Source: Gaiellasilicea sp963749515
Lineage (GTDB): Bacteria > Actinomycetota > Thermoleophilia > Gaiellales > Gaiellaceae
DNA length: 64,000 bases
Reading direction: 5' to 3'
Assembly (NCBI GenBank): GCA_963749515.1
Contig: CAVVMR010000010.1
Coordinates: 761,254 to 825,253 of the forward strand
Position numbers and translations under genes: made by a program. The notes under the pieces were generated by a model. That model was not told the DNA's origin. It saw nothing but the letters and a program-made list of their open reading frames with translations, and ran no database searches. The stretch's first letter is position 1; every line of letters begins with the position of its first letter. Below are positions 46,924-57,200 of this stretch, piece after piece.

Positions 46924-47910
46924 ATGCCAAGCCTGCCCCGCATCCGGCGGACACGGCCCGGCTCCGGCGCGGTCCCGGCCGGGACACTCGCTGAGCGTCA
47001 CCCGCTAGAGCTCTCCGCTCGCGGCCTGACCTGGGTTCATCTCGACCACCCCGACCCGGCGACGGCGAACGCTCTTGCCGAGCGCTTCGGCTGGCACGCC
47101 CTCGACGTCGAGGACGTGCTCTCGAAGCGGCAGCGGCCGAAGATCGACGAGTACCCCGACTACCTCTTCGCCGTCCTCCACTTCCCCGTCTACGACAAGG
47201 CGATCCAGCGGCTGAACGCGGCCGAGCTCGACCTCTTCCTCGGTGCGGACTACCTGGTCACGCTGCCGAACGTCGAGCTGCTGCCCGTCACGCGCCTCTT
47301 CCACCGCTGCGAGGAGGACGCGGAGCTGCGCGAGAGCCTCTTCGTCGAAGGCTCGGGACGGCTCCTCTACGAGGTGCTCGACGATCTCTTCGACTACTGC
47401 TTCCCGATCCTCGACAAGATCGGGCACAAGCTGGACTCGGTCGAGGACGACATGTTCGAGCGACGGGCCGAGGACGTCGTCCGCGACCTCTCGAACGTGA
47501 AGCAGGAGATCATCTCCTACCGGAAGATCATCAAGCCCGAGCGCACGACGCTCCGGCTGCTCGAGCGGCGCGTCGAGCGGTTCCTGCCGCACGAGCTCGA
47601 CCTCTACTTCGACGACATCGTCGACGGAGCCGAGCGGATCTGGGACCTGCTCGACAACTACAAGGAGGTCGTCGAGGGCCTCGAGTCGACGAACGAGTCG
47701 GTGATCTCCCACCGGCAAAACGACGTCCTCCGCGTGCTCACGGTCTTCAGCGCCATCCTGCTGCCGCTGACACTGCTCGCGAGCGTCTTCGGGATGAACG
47801 TCGACTTCCCCGGCTTCGGCACCGCGGTCGCCTTCTGGATCGTCGTGGCCGGGATGGTCGCGGTCGGGGCCGGCCTGCTCGGCTTCTTCCGCTGGAAGCG
47901 CTGGCTGTAG
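46924..47910 (+). CDS. corA: CorA family magnesium/divalent cation transporter
   Basis: A 328-aa protein: a large cytoplasmic domain (LTWVHLDHPDPATANALAER, DVEDVLSKRQRPKIDEYPDY), a long helix (about 195-265), then two C-terminal membrane spans with the pore motif GMN in ASVFGMNVDFPG, and the basic end FFRWKRWL. This is the usual CorA pentamer build. The first 25 residues from ATG 46924 (Arg/Pro-rich) are not conserved in character; a 33-codon frame starting at ATG 46893 overlaps here in a different frame, so the true N-terminus is uncertain. Confidence 0.9.
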   Translation: MPSLPRIRRTRPGSGAVPAGTLAERHPLELSARGLTWVHLDHPDPATANALAERFGWHALDVEDVLSKRQRPKIDEYPDYLFAVLHFPVYDKAIQRLNAAELDLFLGADYLVTLPNVELLPVTRLFHRCEEDAELRESLFVEGSGRLLYEVLDDLFDYCFPILDKIGHKLDSVEDDMFERRAEDVVRDLSNVKQEIISYRKIIKPERTTLRLLERRVERFLPHELDLYFDDIVDGAERIWDLLDNYKEVVEGLESTNESVISHRQNDVLRVLTVFSAILLPLTLLASVFGMNVDFPGFGTAVAFWIVVAGMVAVGAGLLGFFRWKRWL

Positions 47911-47911
47911 A

Positions 47912-48307
47912 GACACCGCCGCCTTCCGTACCGCAGCCTGAGCCCCAGCCTTCGGCGAGCACCGACCGCGCGGCACTCGTCCTGGTCGCACTTCGGCTCT
48001 CGTACTTCACGATCGCCTGGAACGGCGGGATCGGCATCGCCGCCGTTGTCGCATCAATCGTCGACGGGCCTCGCCCTGGCTCGGGCTGCTCAAGCTTCGC
48101 GTCGCCTCGCGCCTCGCCAGTCACGCGCTGCGCGGCGACGGTCTGCTCACCGCGGCTTCCGCCGCGCTGGCGGCCGTCGCGCTGGCCGCGCTGCTCGTGA
48201 ACGCGGGGTTCGCGTGGTGGTGGGCCGATCCGGCCGCTGCGCTGCTGATCGCCGTCGCGCTGGCGGTCGAGGCGACGCGCATCACTGTGCGCCATCGCTT
48301 CGGCTAG
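47912..48307 (+). pseudogene. Remnant of a cation diffusion facilitator (CDF) transporter
   Basis: No intact gene fits this 400-base gap, but conceptual translation shows two CDF pieces in different frames. The first (ALVLVALRLSYFTIAWNGGI at its start, about 47972-48060) matches the CDF first membrane span. The second (LASHALRGDGLLTAASAALA, then NAGFAWWWADPAAALLIAVA, up to TAG 48305) matches spans 4-6 with the WWADP signature. The middle, including the metal-binding spans 2-3, is missing. It is therefore a deleted and frameshifted gene, read in the same direction as corA. Confidence 0.65.
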
Positions 48308-48318
48308 TACGAAGGCTC

Positions 48319-48540
48319 TTAGCGCTCGCGGTAGACGATGCGGCCGCGCGTCAGGTCGTACGGGGACAGCTCGATCTTGACCCGGTCGCCCGGGTTCATC
48401 CGGATTCTGTAGCGGCGCATCTTGCCCGACGTGTAGCCGAGCGCTTCATGGCCGTTGTCCAGCGCGACGCGGAACATGCCGCCGCCGAACGCTTCCATGA
48501 TGTCGCCTTCCAGCTCGACTTTTTCTTCCTTGACGCCCAT
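48319..48540 (-). CDS. infA: Translation initiation factor IF-1
   Basis: A 73-aa single OB-fold protein that binds the ribosomal A site. Landmarks: VELEGDIMEAFGGGMFRVAL, ALGYTSGKMRRYRIRMNPGD (20 residues) and LSPYDLTRGRIVYRER. Length is exactly that of the family. It is not accompanied by rpmJ, rpsM and rpsK as in many genomes, so it is a stand-alone copy here, convergent with the CDF remnant. Confidence 0.98.
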   Translation of the reverse strand: MGVKEEKVELEGDIMEAFGGGMFRVALDNGHEALGYTSGKMRRYRIRMNPGDRVKIELSPYDLTRGRIVYRER

Positions 48541-48646
48541 GCGTCTCCCTCGGTAGCTACCGGCCGCGCGGCCACGGGACAGCCCGGTCCAGGACCACGG
48601 TACCGCAGATCGGCTCGGCGCGCGCCAAATCGGGGTCTAGGCGAGT

Positions 48647-48808
48647 CTAGGCGTCGAATTCGCGCGCCGCGCACTGCGGGCAGTAGACGAGCACGCAGGC
48701 GTCTTCGTCCACGTATGCCCGCCACCCTCGCGCCGGACCCGACTGGGTCCGACATTCCAGGCAAACGAGCTCGCCCAGCTTGTGCTCCTGCTGCGCCTGT
48801 TTCTCCAT
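48647..48808 (-). CDS. Small zinc ribbon protein
   Basis: A 53-aa protein from ATG 48808 with two CxxC knuckles: LVCLECRTQSGPARGWRAYV and LVYCPQCAAREF. GGGAG is 2 nt before the ATG, slightly close but usable. The layout of an antiparallel ribbon with an aromatic between the knuckles is common among actinobacterial unknowns. It is divergent from the first GGDEF/HD-GYP gene and could be a short partner or unrelated. Confidence 0.6.
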   Translation of the reverse strand: MEKQAQQEHKLGELVCLECRTQSGPARGWRAYVDEDACVLVYCPQCAAREFDA

Positions 48809-48929
48809 CACTCCCAGCTTGCCCGACGTCTTCCCGTCCCGCACTCCCCCGTTCGATGCGGATGTCGTACCCCATTTCGGGGATCCTGAGGCCACTCAAG
48901 AACCCGCGCGGGACGCCGAACAACGGCTC

Positions 48930-50906
48930 ATGCTCGTACGTCTCAGCAACCGAGTCTCCGCGCTCGCCTTGTTCGCGCTGATCGCACTCTCCGGCCTCTA
49001 CTGCGTGCGTCTGACGGTGGGTATCCCGATCGAGGCTCTCGACGTCTTCTTCGCGCGCTGGCTGTCCGCGATTGCCTTCACCCTGGCAACGCTCGTCATC
49101 GCCGCGCGCGCCTTCGGCACGAAGCAGCTCTCGACCGGGTGGCTGCTGATCGCGGCCGGGCAGGCCTGCTGGGCGTTCGGGATCTCCTACTTCGCGATCG
49201 TCCTCTGGAACGCCGATCCGATGCCGTTCCCCTCGGGTGCCGACGCCGGCTGGCTCGCGTTCTACATCCCGACCCTCGCGGGGATCGTTCTGCTCATCCG
49301 GGCCCGTACCGCCGGCCGCACGGAGACCGTCACGATGCTCGATGCGGCAATCGGCGCCCTTGCGATCAGCGCTGCGGGCGCCGCACTCGCCTTTGGCGCG
49401 ATCGTCGATGCGACAGGTGGTTCCTCGCTCGCGATTGCCACCAACCTCGCGTATCCCCTTGGCGACCTCGCACTGGTCGCGATCATGGCCGGCGGCTTGG
49501 CGTTGTCCGGCTGGCGGCTCGGCCGCCGCTGGACGCTGCTCATGGCCGGCGGCCTGCTCTTCGCGGTTACGGATACGGCCTATCTCTTCCAGATCGCGAA
49601 CGAGACGTACCGGGAAGGCACGATACTCGACGCGGGCTGGGTGGTCTCCTCGGCGCTTATCGCGCTTGCCGTCTGGCAGCCTTCGGCGGTCGTCAACGCT
49701 CGCGTCCAGGCCTGGAGCGCCTTCGTCTTCCCGGCCAGCTTCGGCGCGATCGGCGTCGCGGTGCTGGTCTACGGCAACTTTGGCGACGTGCACATGCTCG
49801 CGCTGGTGCTGGCGACGGCGTGTGTCGTGGCGGTGATCGGGCGGATGTCGCTGATCTTCCAGCAGAACCTGCGCATGATCCGCACCAGCGACCTCGCCGC
49901 CTCCACCGACGCGCTCACGGGGCTCCACAACCGCCGGCAACTGCTCGCCGACCTGGCTGCGGTACAGGACTCGGAGGCGACGCTCGTCCTGCTCGACTTG
50001 GACGGATTCAAGATCTACAACGACACGTATGGCCATCCGGCGGGAGACGCGCTGCTCGCCCGGCTCGGCCACCGGCTCGCAGCGACGGCCGGCGAAGGTG
50101 TCCGCGCCTACAGACTCGGCGGGGACGAGTTCTGCGTCCTCGCCCACGACGCTGACCGCGCCAAGCAGCACGCTGACACCGCCTCCGAGGCACTCTGCGA
50201 GCACGGTGACGGCTTCGAGATCACGAGCTCCTACGGGATCGCGACCCTGCCGAACGAAGCCCACGACGTCGGTGAGGCGCTTCGAATCGCGGATCAGCGG
50301 ATGTACACCCAGAAGCACGGACGAGAGAGCTCGGCCGGCCGCCAGAGCAAAAACGTCCTCCTGAGCGCACTCGTCGAACGCAACCCCGGGCTCGTGCACC
50401 ACCTCACGGACGTCGCAGAGCTCGCAGTCGACGTCGCCCGCCTCCTCGACCTGCCCGAGCACGAGATCGAACAGGTGCGTCACGCCGCAGAGCTCCACGA
50501 CGTCGGCAAGGTCGCGATCCCCGACGCGATCCTGCAGAAGCGCGGACCGCTCACCGACGAGGAGTGGCTCTTCGTGCACGAGCACACCCTGATCGGTGCA
50601 CGAATCATCAGCGCGGCGCCCGCACTCACCCATGTCGCCTCACTTGTCCGGTCCAGCCACGAGCGCTGGGACGGAACCGGGTATCCCGACCGGCTCGCCG
50701 CCGAAGAGATCCCGATCGGCTCCCGCATCGTCGCCGCCTGCGACGCGTTCGCGGCGATGGTCACCGACCGCCCCTACCGCGAAGCCGTCGACCTTGCCGC
50801 CGCACTCGAGGAACTCGATCGCTGCGCGGGAACCCAGTTCGACCCCACCGTCGTCACCGCCCTCACCGTCGTCCTCACCACCCCCGCCGCGCAGGCAGCC
50901 GCCTAG
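48930..50906 (+). CDS. Membrane GGDEF/HD-GYP protein (tandem copy A)
   Basis: A 658-aa protein with about nine membrane spans (1-310), then a GGDEF domain with an intact GGDEF at 397-401 and an HD-GYP domain with HD at 523-524 and GYP at 584-586 (HERWDGTGYPDRL). It therefore has both cyclic di-GMP synthase and phosphodiesterase modules. No RxxD inhibitory site precedes GGDEF. The membrane region is an uncharacterised sensor. ATG 48930 is preferred; upstream codons overlap the divergent zinc ribbon gene. The stop is 2 nt before the paralogue at 50909. Confidence 0.93.
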   Translation: MLVRLSNRVSALALFALIALSGLYCVRLTVGIPIEALDVFFARWLSAIAFTLATLVIAARAFGTKQLSTGWLLIAAGQACWAFGISYFAIVLWNADPMPFPSGADAGWLAFYIPTLAGIVLLIRARTAGRTETVTMLDAAIGALAISAAGAALAFGAIVDATGGSSLAIATNLAYPLGDLALVAIMAGGLALSGWRLGRRWTLLMAGGLLFAVTDTAYLFQIANETYREGTILDAGWVVSSALIALAVWQPSAVVNARVQAWSAFVFPASFGAIGVAVLVYGNFGDVHMLALVLATACVVAVIGRMSLIFQQNLRMIRTSDLAASTDALTGLHNRRQLLADLAAVQDSEATLVLLDLDGFKIYNDTYGHPAGDALLARLGHRLAATAGEGVRAYRLGGDEFCVLAHDADRAKQHADTASEALCEHGDGFEITSSYGIATLPNEAHDVGEALRIADQRMYTQKHGRESSAGRQSKNVLLSALVERNPGLVHHLTDVAELAVDVARLLDLPEHEIEQVRHAAELHDVGKVAIPDAILQKRGPLTDEEWLFVHEHTLIGARIISAAPALTHVASLVRSSHERWDGTGYPDRLAAEEIPIGSRIVAACDAFAAMVTDRPYREAVDLAAALEELDRCAGTQFDPTVVTALTVVLTTPAAQAAA

Positions 50907-50908
50907 GC

Positions 50909-52882
50909 ATGGTCGTGCGCGCCGGCAACGAGGTCGCCCGTCTCGCGCTGTTCGCGTTGATCGTCCTGTCCTGCCTCTTCATCGCGCAGACGACCGTGGG
51001 CGTTCCGATCGAGACGCTCGACAGCTTCCTCTTTCGCTGGATGTCGCCGCTCGCCCCCACCCTCGCCACCATGGTGATCGGCGTTCGCGCGCTTACCTCC
51101 GGCCGGCCGTCGCTGGGCTGGCTGCTGATCGCGGCCGGGCAGGCCTTCTGGGCCTTCGGCGCCTTCTACTACGCGATCGCGCTCTGGGAAGCCGACCCGA
51201 TGCCCTTCCCGTCCGCGGCCGACGCGGGCTGGCTCCTCTTCTACCTTCCCACCCTGGCCGGGATCGTGCTGCTCGTGCGCGAGCGCGCCACGCGCGGTGG
51301 CGTGACCGTCTCGCTGCTCGACTCGGCGATCGGGGCGCTCGCGATCAGCGCCGCCGGCGCCGCACTCGCGTTCGGAGCGATCGTCGACGCCACCGGTGGC
51401 TCCTCGGTCGCGATCGCCACCAATCTGGCGTATCCGCTCGGCGACCTGGCGCTTGTCGCGATCATGGTCGGCGGCCTGGCGACGACCGGCTGGCGGCTCG
51501 GCCGCGGCTGGACGCTGCTGCTGATCGGCTTCCTGCTCTTCGGGATCGCAGACATCTCGTATGTCTTCCAGGTCGCAACCGGCAACTACAGCGACGGCAT
51601 CATCAACGCCGGCTGGGTGGTCTCGTCGGCAGTCGTCGCACTTGCGATCTGGCAACCGTGGACCGAGGCTCGCGGCCGCACCCAGGACTGGAGCGCGTTC
51701 ATCTTCCCCGCCACGTTCGGCGCCGTCGGGCTCCTCGTGCTCGTCTACGACCACTTCCGCCCGGTGCACCTGCTCTCGCTCGCGCTCGCGACGGGCTGTG
51801 TCGCCGCGGTGATCGCGCGCATGTCGCTGATCTTCCAGCAGAACCTGCGAATGCTCCGCTCGAGCAGGATCGATGCGACGACCGACGCGCTGACGGGGCT
51901 CGGCAACCGGCGCAAGCTGCTCACCGACCTGGCGGCCGCGGAGAAGAGCGAGGTGACCCTCGTGCTGCTCGACCTCGACGGCTTCAAGGTCTACAACGAC
52001 ACGTACGGGCATCCGGCGGGAGATGCGCTGCTCGCACTGCTCGGCCGCCGGCTTGCAGCGGTGGCGGGAGAGGGTGTGGCCGCCTACCGGCTCGGCGGCG
52101 ACGAGTTCTGCGTCCTGGCTCACGGCTCGAACCTGGCCCAGGAGCTCGCGCTCAGCGCAGCCGCGGCTCTCAACGAGCACGGCGACGGCTTCGACGTCAC
52201 GAGCTCGTTCGGCGTCGCGACGATGCCGAACGATGCGCAGGACTCCACCGAGGCGCTGCGGATCGCCGACCAGCGGATGTACACGCAGAAGCACGGTCGG
52301 GAAAGCTCGGCCGGCCGGCAGAGCAAGAACGTCCTGCTCCGTGCGATCGCCGAGCGAAGCCCTGGACTGGTGGATCACGTCACCGACGTGGCAGAGCTCG
52401 CCGTCGACGTCGCCCGCCTCCTCGAGCTGCCCGAGCACGAGATCGAGCAGGTCCGCCACGCCGCCGAGCTGCACGACGTCGGCAAAGTGGCGATCCCCGA
52501 TGCGATCCTGCAGAAGCGAGGTGCCCTGACCGCGGAGGAGTGGCAGTTCGTGCACGAGCACACGCTGATCGGTGCCCGGATCATCAGTGCCGCGCCGGCG
52601 CTCTCGCATGTCGCGAAGCTCGTCCGTTCGAGCCACGAGCGCTGGGACGGCGACGGTTACCCCGACCGGCTCGCCGGCGAGGACATCCCGATCGGCGCCC
52701 GGATCGTGACCGCATGCGACGCGCTGGCGGCGATGGTCACCGACCGCCCCTACCGCGAGGCCGTCGACCTGCCGGTCGCACTGGAAGAGCTCGAGCGCTG
52801 CGCGGGCAGCCAGTTCGATCCCGCCGTCGTCAAGGCCCTGACGGCCGTCCTGACGGCACCGGCCGCGCACGCAGCCGCCTAG
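50909..52882 (+). CDS. Membrane GGDEF/HD-GYP protein (tandem copy B)
   Basis: A 657-aa protein, colinear with copy A from the first span to the last residue. Long stretches are identical (for example MYTQKHGRESSAGRQSKNVL and HTLIGARIISAAPAL), while the membrane sensor half and the loops differ more. Both catalytic sites are kept: GGDEF after AAYRL, HD at 522-523 and GDGYPDRL. The start ATG is 2 nt past the stop of copy A, so the two are co-transcribed. Both end in the same Ala-rich tail. Confidence 0.93.
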   Translation: MVVRAGNEVARLALFALIVLSCLFIAQTTVGVPIETLDSFLFRWMSPLAPTLATMVIGVRALTSGRPSLGWLLIAAGQAFWAFGAFYYAIALWEADPMPFPSAADAGWLLFYLPTLAGIVLLVRERATRGGVTVSLLDSAIGALAISAAGAALAFGAIVDATGGSSVAIATNLAYPLGDLALVAIMVGGLATTGWRLGRGWTLLLIGFLLFGIADISYVFQVATGNYSDGIINAGWVVSSAVVALAIWQPWTEARGRTQDWSAFIFPATFGAVGLLVLVYDHFRPVHLLSLALATGCVAAVIARMSLIFQQNLRMLRSSRIDATTDALTGLGNRRKLLTDLAAAEKSEVTLVLLDLDGFKVYNDTYGHPAGDALLALLGRRLAAVAGEGVAAYRLGGDEFCVLAHGSNLAQELALSAAAALNEHGDGFDVTSSFGVATMPNDAQDSTEALRIADQRMYTQKHGRESSAGRQSKNVLLRAIAERSPGLVDHVTDVAELAVDVARLLELPEHEIEQVRHAAELHDVGKVAIPDAILQKRGALTAEEWQFVHEHTLIGARIISAAPALSHVAKLVRSSHERWDGDGYPDRLAGEDIPIGARIVTACDALAAMVTDRPYREAVDLPVALEELERCAGSQFDPAVVKALTAVLTAPAAHAAA

Positions 52883-53028
52883 CCCTCTCTCCTCGCTCGC
52901 TCACGCCTTCAGCAGCGGCCGGGCTCCTACCTGAGCCGTGACCGAAGCGATCTCGAGCGCGCGCCAGGTCATGGATCCGACGATCCCCGCCGGTCAAACC
53001 GGGATGAACTGCACTTTTCGGCAGGTGG

Positions 53029-53661
53029 TTAGGAGATGAGCGAGCGGCGGAGGGCTACCGCGACTGCCTGCGTGCGCGTGGAGACGCCGAGCTTGGCCAT
53101 TGCCGCGCCGAGCTGTGTCCGCGCGGTGTCGGGCGAGATGAAGAGCTCGCGTCCGATCGATTCGTTCGAGTGGCCGTCGGCCAGCAGGCGAAGAACGTCC
53201 CGCTCACGGGCGGTCAGGCCGAGCTCCCGTCCGGGAATCGCCCGGATCACGACGTCGGCAAGCGCGGGGTCGATGTACATCCCGCCGCCGGCAACGGTCT
53301 GAAGAGCGCGGACGAGCGCCTCGAGCGGTGCGTCCTTGAGCACGAAGCCGCGAGCGCCGGCATCGAGCGCCTCGTCGAGCAGGGCGGCGTCTCCGAAGCC
53401 GGAGTAGACGATGGTTCCGCACTGCGGTGTCGTCCGCGTGACCTGGCGAACGACGCCCGGGCCCGAGAGCCCCGGCATCCGCAGGTCGATCACGGCGAGT
53501 GAAGGCCGCGTCGACTCGATGAGTGTGACCGCCTCCTCACCGTTCCGCGCGAGCCCGACGACCCGGTAGCCCTGAGAGCCCAGATATCTGGCGATGCTTT
53601 CCAGCACCGGAGGATGGTCGTCGGCGACGACACAGGTGGGCTTTGCCGCAATCGAGCTCAC
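53029..53661 (-). CDS. NarL/LuxR-family response regulator
   Basis: A 210-aa protein. Receiver domain: acidic pair in VVADDHPPVLESI, phosphorylated Asp in LAVIDLRMPGLSG, Thr/Ser region IVYSGFGD and Lys in GFVLKDAPLEAL. C-terminal LuxR-type helix-turn-helix: LTARERDVLRLLADGHSNES and SPDTARTQLGAAMAKLGV. GTG 53661 is the start. It is divergent from the HIT and hybrid kinase genes and may be the partner of that kinase, though the kinase also carries its own receiver. Confidence 0.93.
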   Translation of the reverse strand: MSSIAAKPTCVVADDHPPVLESIARYLGSQGYRVVGLARNGEEAVTLIESTRPSLAVIDLRMPGLSGPGVVRQVTRTTPQCGTIVYSGFGDAALLDEALDAGARGFVLKDAPLEALVRALQTVAGGGMYIDPALADVVIRAIPGRELGLTARERDVLRLLADGHSNESIGRELFISPDTARTQLGAAMAKLGVSTRTQAVAVALRRSLIS

Positions 53662-53707
53662 GTCTGTGTCGTCGGCCGGACCGCACCGAAGTTGAGAAGA
53701 TCGATCG

Positions 53708-54190
53708 ATGCCGAAACCGCTATGGGCGCCGTGGCGCCTGGAATACGTCACCCACGCCGACGAGCAGCCAGGCTGCGTCTTCTGCGCCGAGGCTGCGGGC
53801 GAGGTCGAGGAGACACTCGTCGTGAGCCGCGGAGAGCATGCATTCGTCTTTCTGAACAAGTTTCCGTACTCGTCGGGCCATCTCTTGATCGCCCCGTACG
53901 GGCATCTCGCCGAGCTCGGAGAGCTGGGCGACGAGACCGCGCTCGAGATCCATCGCCTCGGGCTGCAGGGGATCGAGGCGCTCCGCGCGTCGTACGCGCC
54001 TGCGGGCTTCAATCTGGGCTGGAACCTGGGCCGGGCCGCAGGGGCAGGGATTGTCGATCACGTCCACCTCCACGTCGTGCCCCGTTGGGCGGGCGACACG
54101 AGCTTCATGCCCGTGCTCGGAGACGTAAAGGTGCTGCCGGAGCATCTGCTCGCCACGCGCGACCGGCTCCGCGCCGTCTGGCCGAGCTGA
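53708..54190 (+). CDS. HIT family hydrolase (AP4A phosphorylase-like)
   Basis: A 160-aa protein with the histidine triad VDHVHLHVVPRWAGD and an N-terminal actinobacterial segment LWAPWRLEYVTHADEQPGC, then CVFCAEAAG. The zinc-like Cys pair CVFC and the length match the Rv2613c-like AP4A phosphorylase branch. These enzymes break dinucleoside polyphosphates. It is followed after 41 nt by the hybrid kinase gene on the same strand. Confidence 0.9.
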   Translation: MPKPLWAPWRLEYVTHADEQPGCVFCAEAAGEVEETLVVSRGEHAFVFLNKFPYSSGHLLIAPYGHLAELGELGDETALEIHRLGLQGIEALRASYAPAGFNLGWNLGRAAGAGIVDHVHLHVVPRWAGDTSFMPVLGDVKVLPEHLLATRDRLRAVWPS

Positions 54191-54231
54191 AATGCTTCAT
54201 TTTCGCGCCGATCCGACCGATCACCGGTGCG

Positions 54232-57200
54232 ATGGCCCGATTCGACTTCCAGGAGCTCGTGGAGCGCTTGCCGCTCGTCGTCTACGTCGACAAGCTCGAC
54301 GAGAAGAGCTCGCCGCTGTACGTCAGCCCTCAGATCGCGCAGCTGATGGGCTACTCCCAGGAGGAGTGGCTTGCCGATCCGGAGCTCTTCGTCAGCTCCA
54401 TCCACCCGGACGATCGCGAGCGAGTGCTCGCCGACCTCCTCAACCGGAACGCCGGGCTGAACGGCTCGGCGACGATGTTCCTCAACTACCGGCTGATCGC
54501 GCGCGACGGCCGCGTCGTCTGGATCCGCGACGATGAAATCGTCGTCGAGGACGCCGACGGCCGGCCAGCCGCCGCGCAGGGTTACATGCAGGACGTGACG
54601 GCCCGCCGGCAGGACAGCATCCGCCTCGAGCTCCTCGTCGGGATCCTCTCGCTCGCGGCAGACGAGACGCCGCCCGACGAGATCGTCGCCCAGTCGGCCA
54701 AGAGGCTGGCGGCGTTGTTCGGCGACGTCGAGGTGAGCTACGTCGAGCGCCGCGACGAAGGCGGCTTCTGGATTCGCTACACGACCGACAGGGGCAAGCC
54801 CGAGTTCTGGGACAAGGTCGAGTGGTCGGCCGACTACGTCGAGCGGATCGAGCAAGGGCCGATCGTGATCGAGAACATCGCGGACGAGGCCTGGCTCGAC
54901 CCGGTTCGCGACCAGCTGATCGCCCGCAATGTCGCCTCGTCCGTCGATGTGCCGCTTCACCGCAACGGTGAGCTGACGGGCGTTCTCTGGTTCAACAGCT
55001 CCCGCCCCCGCAAATGGGGCGCGGATGAGGTATCGATTCTCGTCGACGTCGCCGGCCAGCTGGCGATCGTCCTTGCCAGCTCGCGGTCACGTGAGCAGCG
55101 GCTCCTTGCGGAGCAAGACCTGCGCAGCCGCGACGCAATCCTCCAGGCTGTCAGCCGCTCCGCAGAGCGCTTTCTCGTACAGCCCAGTCTCGACGAAGGA
55201 ATGGTCGAGCTGATGCGCGTCCTCGGCGAGGCAACGGGCGTCACCAGCGCATATGTCTTCGAGAACGTCAGATCCGAGGGCCCGTCCACGCACACTCGCC
55301 GGCTGGCCGGCTGGGAGTCGGGCCGGAGCAACTCGACCGTCGACGACCCGCGGCTCGCGCACGTTCAGCCCGCCCCCCACTTCCCCCGCTGGGCCGAGAT
55401 TCTCGGTCGCGGCGATGTGGTCAGCAGTGACGTCCACGACCTCCCCGTGGACGAGAGTGAAGCGCTCGCACTCGCAGGCTCGCTCTCGGTTCTTGCGGTG
55501 CCGATCTTCGTCAAGGGCCGCTGGTGGGGCTTCATCGGCTTCGAAGACGCCGAGCATCAGCGCGAATGGAGCGTTGCGGAGACCGAAGCACTGCGAACAG
55601 CGGCCGGAATCGTCGCCGCCGCGATCACTCGCGAGTCGGCCGAGGGCGATCTTCGCCGGCGCGACGCCGTGCTCGAAGCCGTCAGCCGCGGCGCGGAACG
55701 GCTGGTCGCGGCGCCGAGCTGGCGCGATGCGGCACCCGGATTTCTGCAGGAGCTCGGCGAGGCCTCCGGAGCGAGCCGGTCGTATCTGTTCGAGAACGGC
55801 TGCCGCGAAGACGGCCTGCTGATCTCGAGCCAGCGCTTCGAGTGGACCGAGGCGGCGATCGCGCCGCAGCTCGACAACCCACTCATGCAGGACATGTGTT
55901 TCGAGGAAGTCGGGCTGGAGCGGGTCGCCGAGCTGGGCGCACGCAACGAGCTGTTCACCGGCAAGGTGCGGGACCTGCCGCCCCAGGAGCGAGCCTTCTT
56001 CGAGAAGCAGGCGATCAAGTCTCTGATGACCGTTCCCATCCTCGTTGGTGGCGAGTGGTGGGGCTTCATCGGGTTCGACGATTGCACGACGGAGCGCGAG
56101 TGGAGCCCGGCCGAGGTCGACGCTCTGCGGACGACAGCGAGCCTCATCGCGGCCGCGATCGAGCGCGAGCGCTCAGAAGCGGCGCTGCGCGAGCAGGAGG
56201 AAAAGCTGCGCGCGGTCTTCGACACGGCGCTCGACGCGATCTTCATCACCGACGACGAACGGCGGTATGTGGATGTCAACCCTGCGGCGTGCGAGTACTA
56301 CGGCGTCGCACGCGACGATCTGATCGGCCGCAAGCTGGACGATTTCCTGCCGCCGAAGAGCCTCGCGACGCTCGAGGAGGACTGGGCGGAATACCTACGC
56401 GGCGGCCCGATCCTCGCCGAATGGGAGACACAGAAGCTCGACGGCACCGTCCAGACCGCCGAAGCCTCTGCGCGACCGAACTTCATGCCGGGCCTGCACA
56501 TCGCGTTCTTCCGGGACATCACCGACCGAAAGCAGCTCGAGGTGGAGCTCCTGAACGCACAGAAGCTCGAGAGCCTCGGCCGACTCGCCGGAGGCGTCGC
56601 ACATGACTTCAACAACCTGCTGACCGGCATCACCGGCTATGCCTCGCTCCTCCTCGAGCGCGAGACCGGCGACATCGAGCTCCGCCGCGACCTCGGCGAG
56701 ATCAAGCGCGCTGCCGATCGCGCCGCCGACCTGACGAAGCAGCTGCTCGCCTTTGGCCGCCGCCAGGTACTGAATCCGCGTCCGCTCGACCTGAATGCCG
56801 TCATGGCCGAGGTCGGCGGTCTCCTGCAACGGCTGCTCGGCGACCACGTCGAGCTCAACATCGTCGCCGCGCCGGCGCTCGGCACCGTTCGCGCCGACCC
56901 CGGTCAGATCGAGCAGGTGATCGTGAACCTCGTGGTCAACGCCCGCGACGCGATGCCAGACGGCGGCAAGCTCACGATTCGCACTCGCGACGCCGACGAC
57001 GGGTTCGTCGAGCTGGCCGTTTCCGACACCGGCCTCGGCATGGACGAGCGAACGCGTGCCCAGGTCTTCGAGCCGTTCTTCACGACCCGCGAGCAAGGTG
57101 TGGGCCTCGGCCTTGCGTCCGTGTACGGCATCGTCCAACAGAGCGGCGGCGACGTCACGGTCGAGAGCACGCCGGGCATGGGCTCCACCTTCACCGTCCG

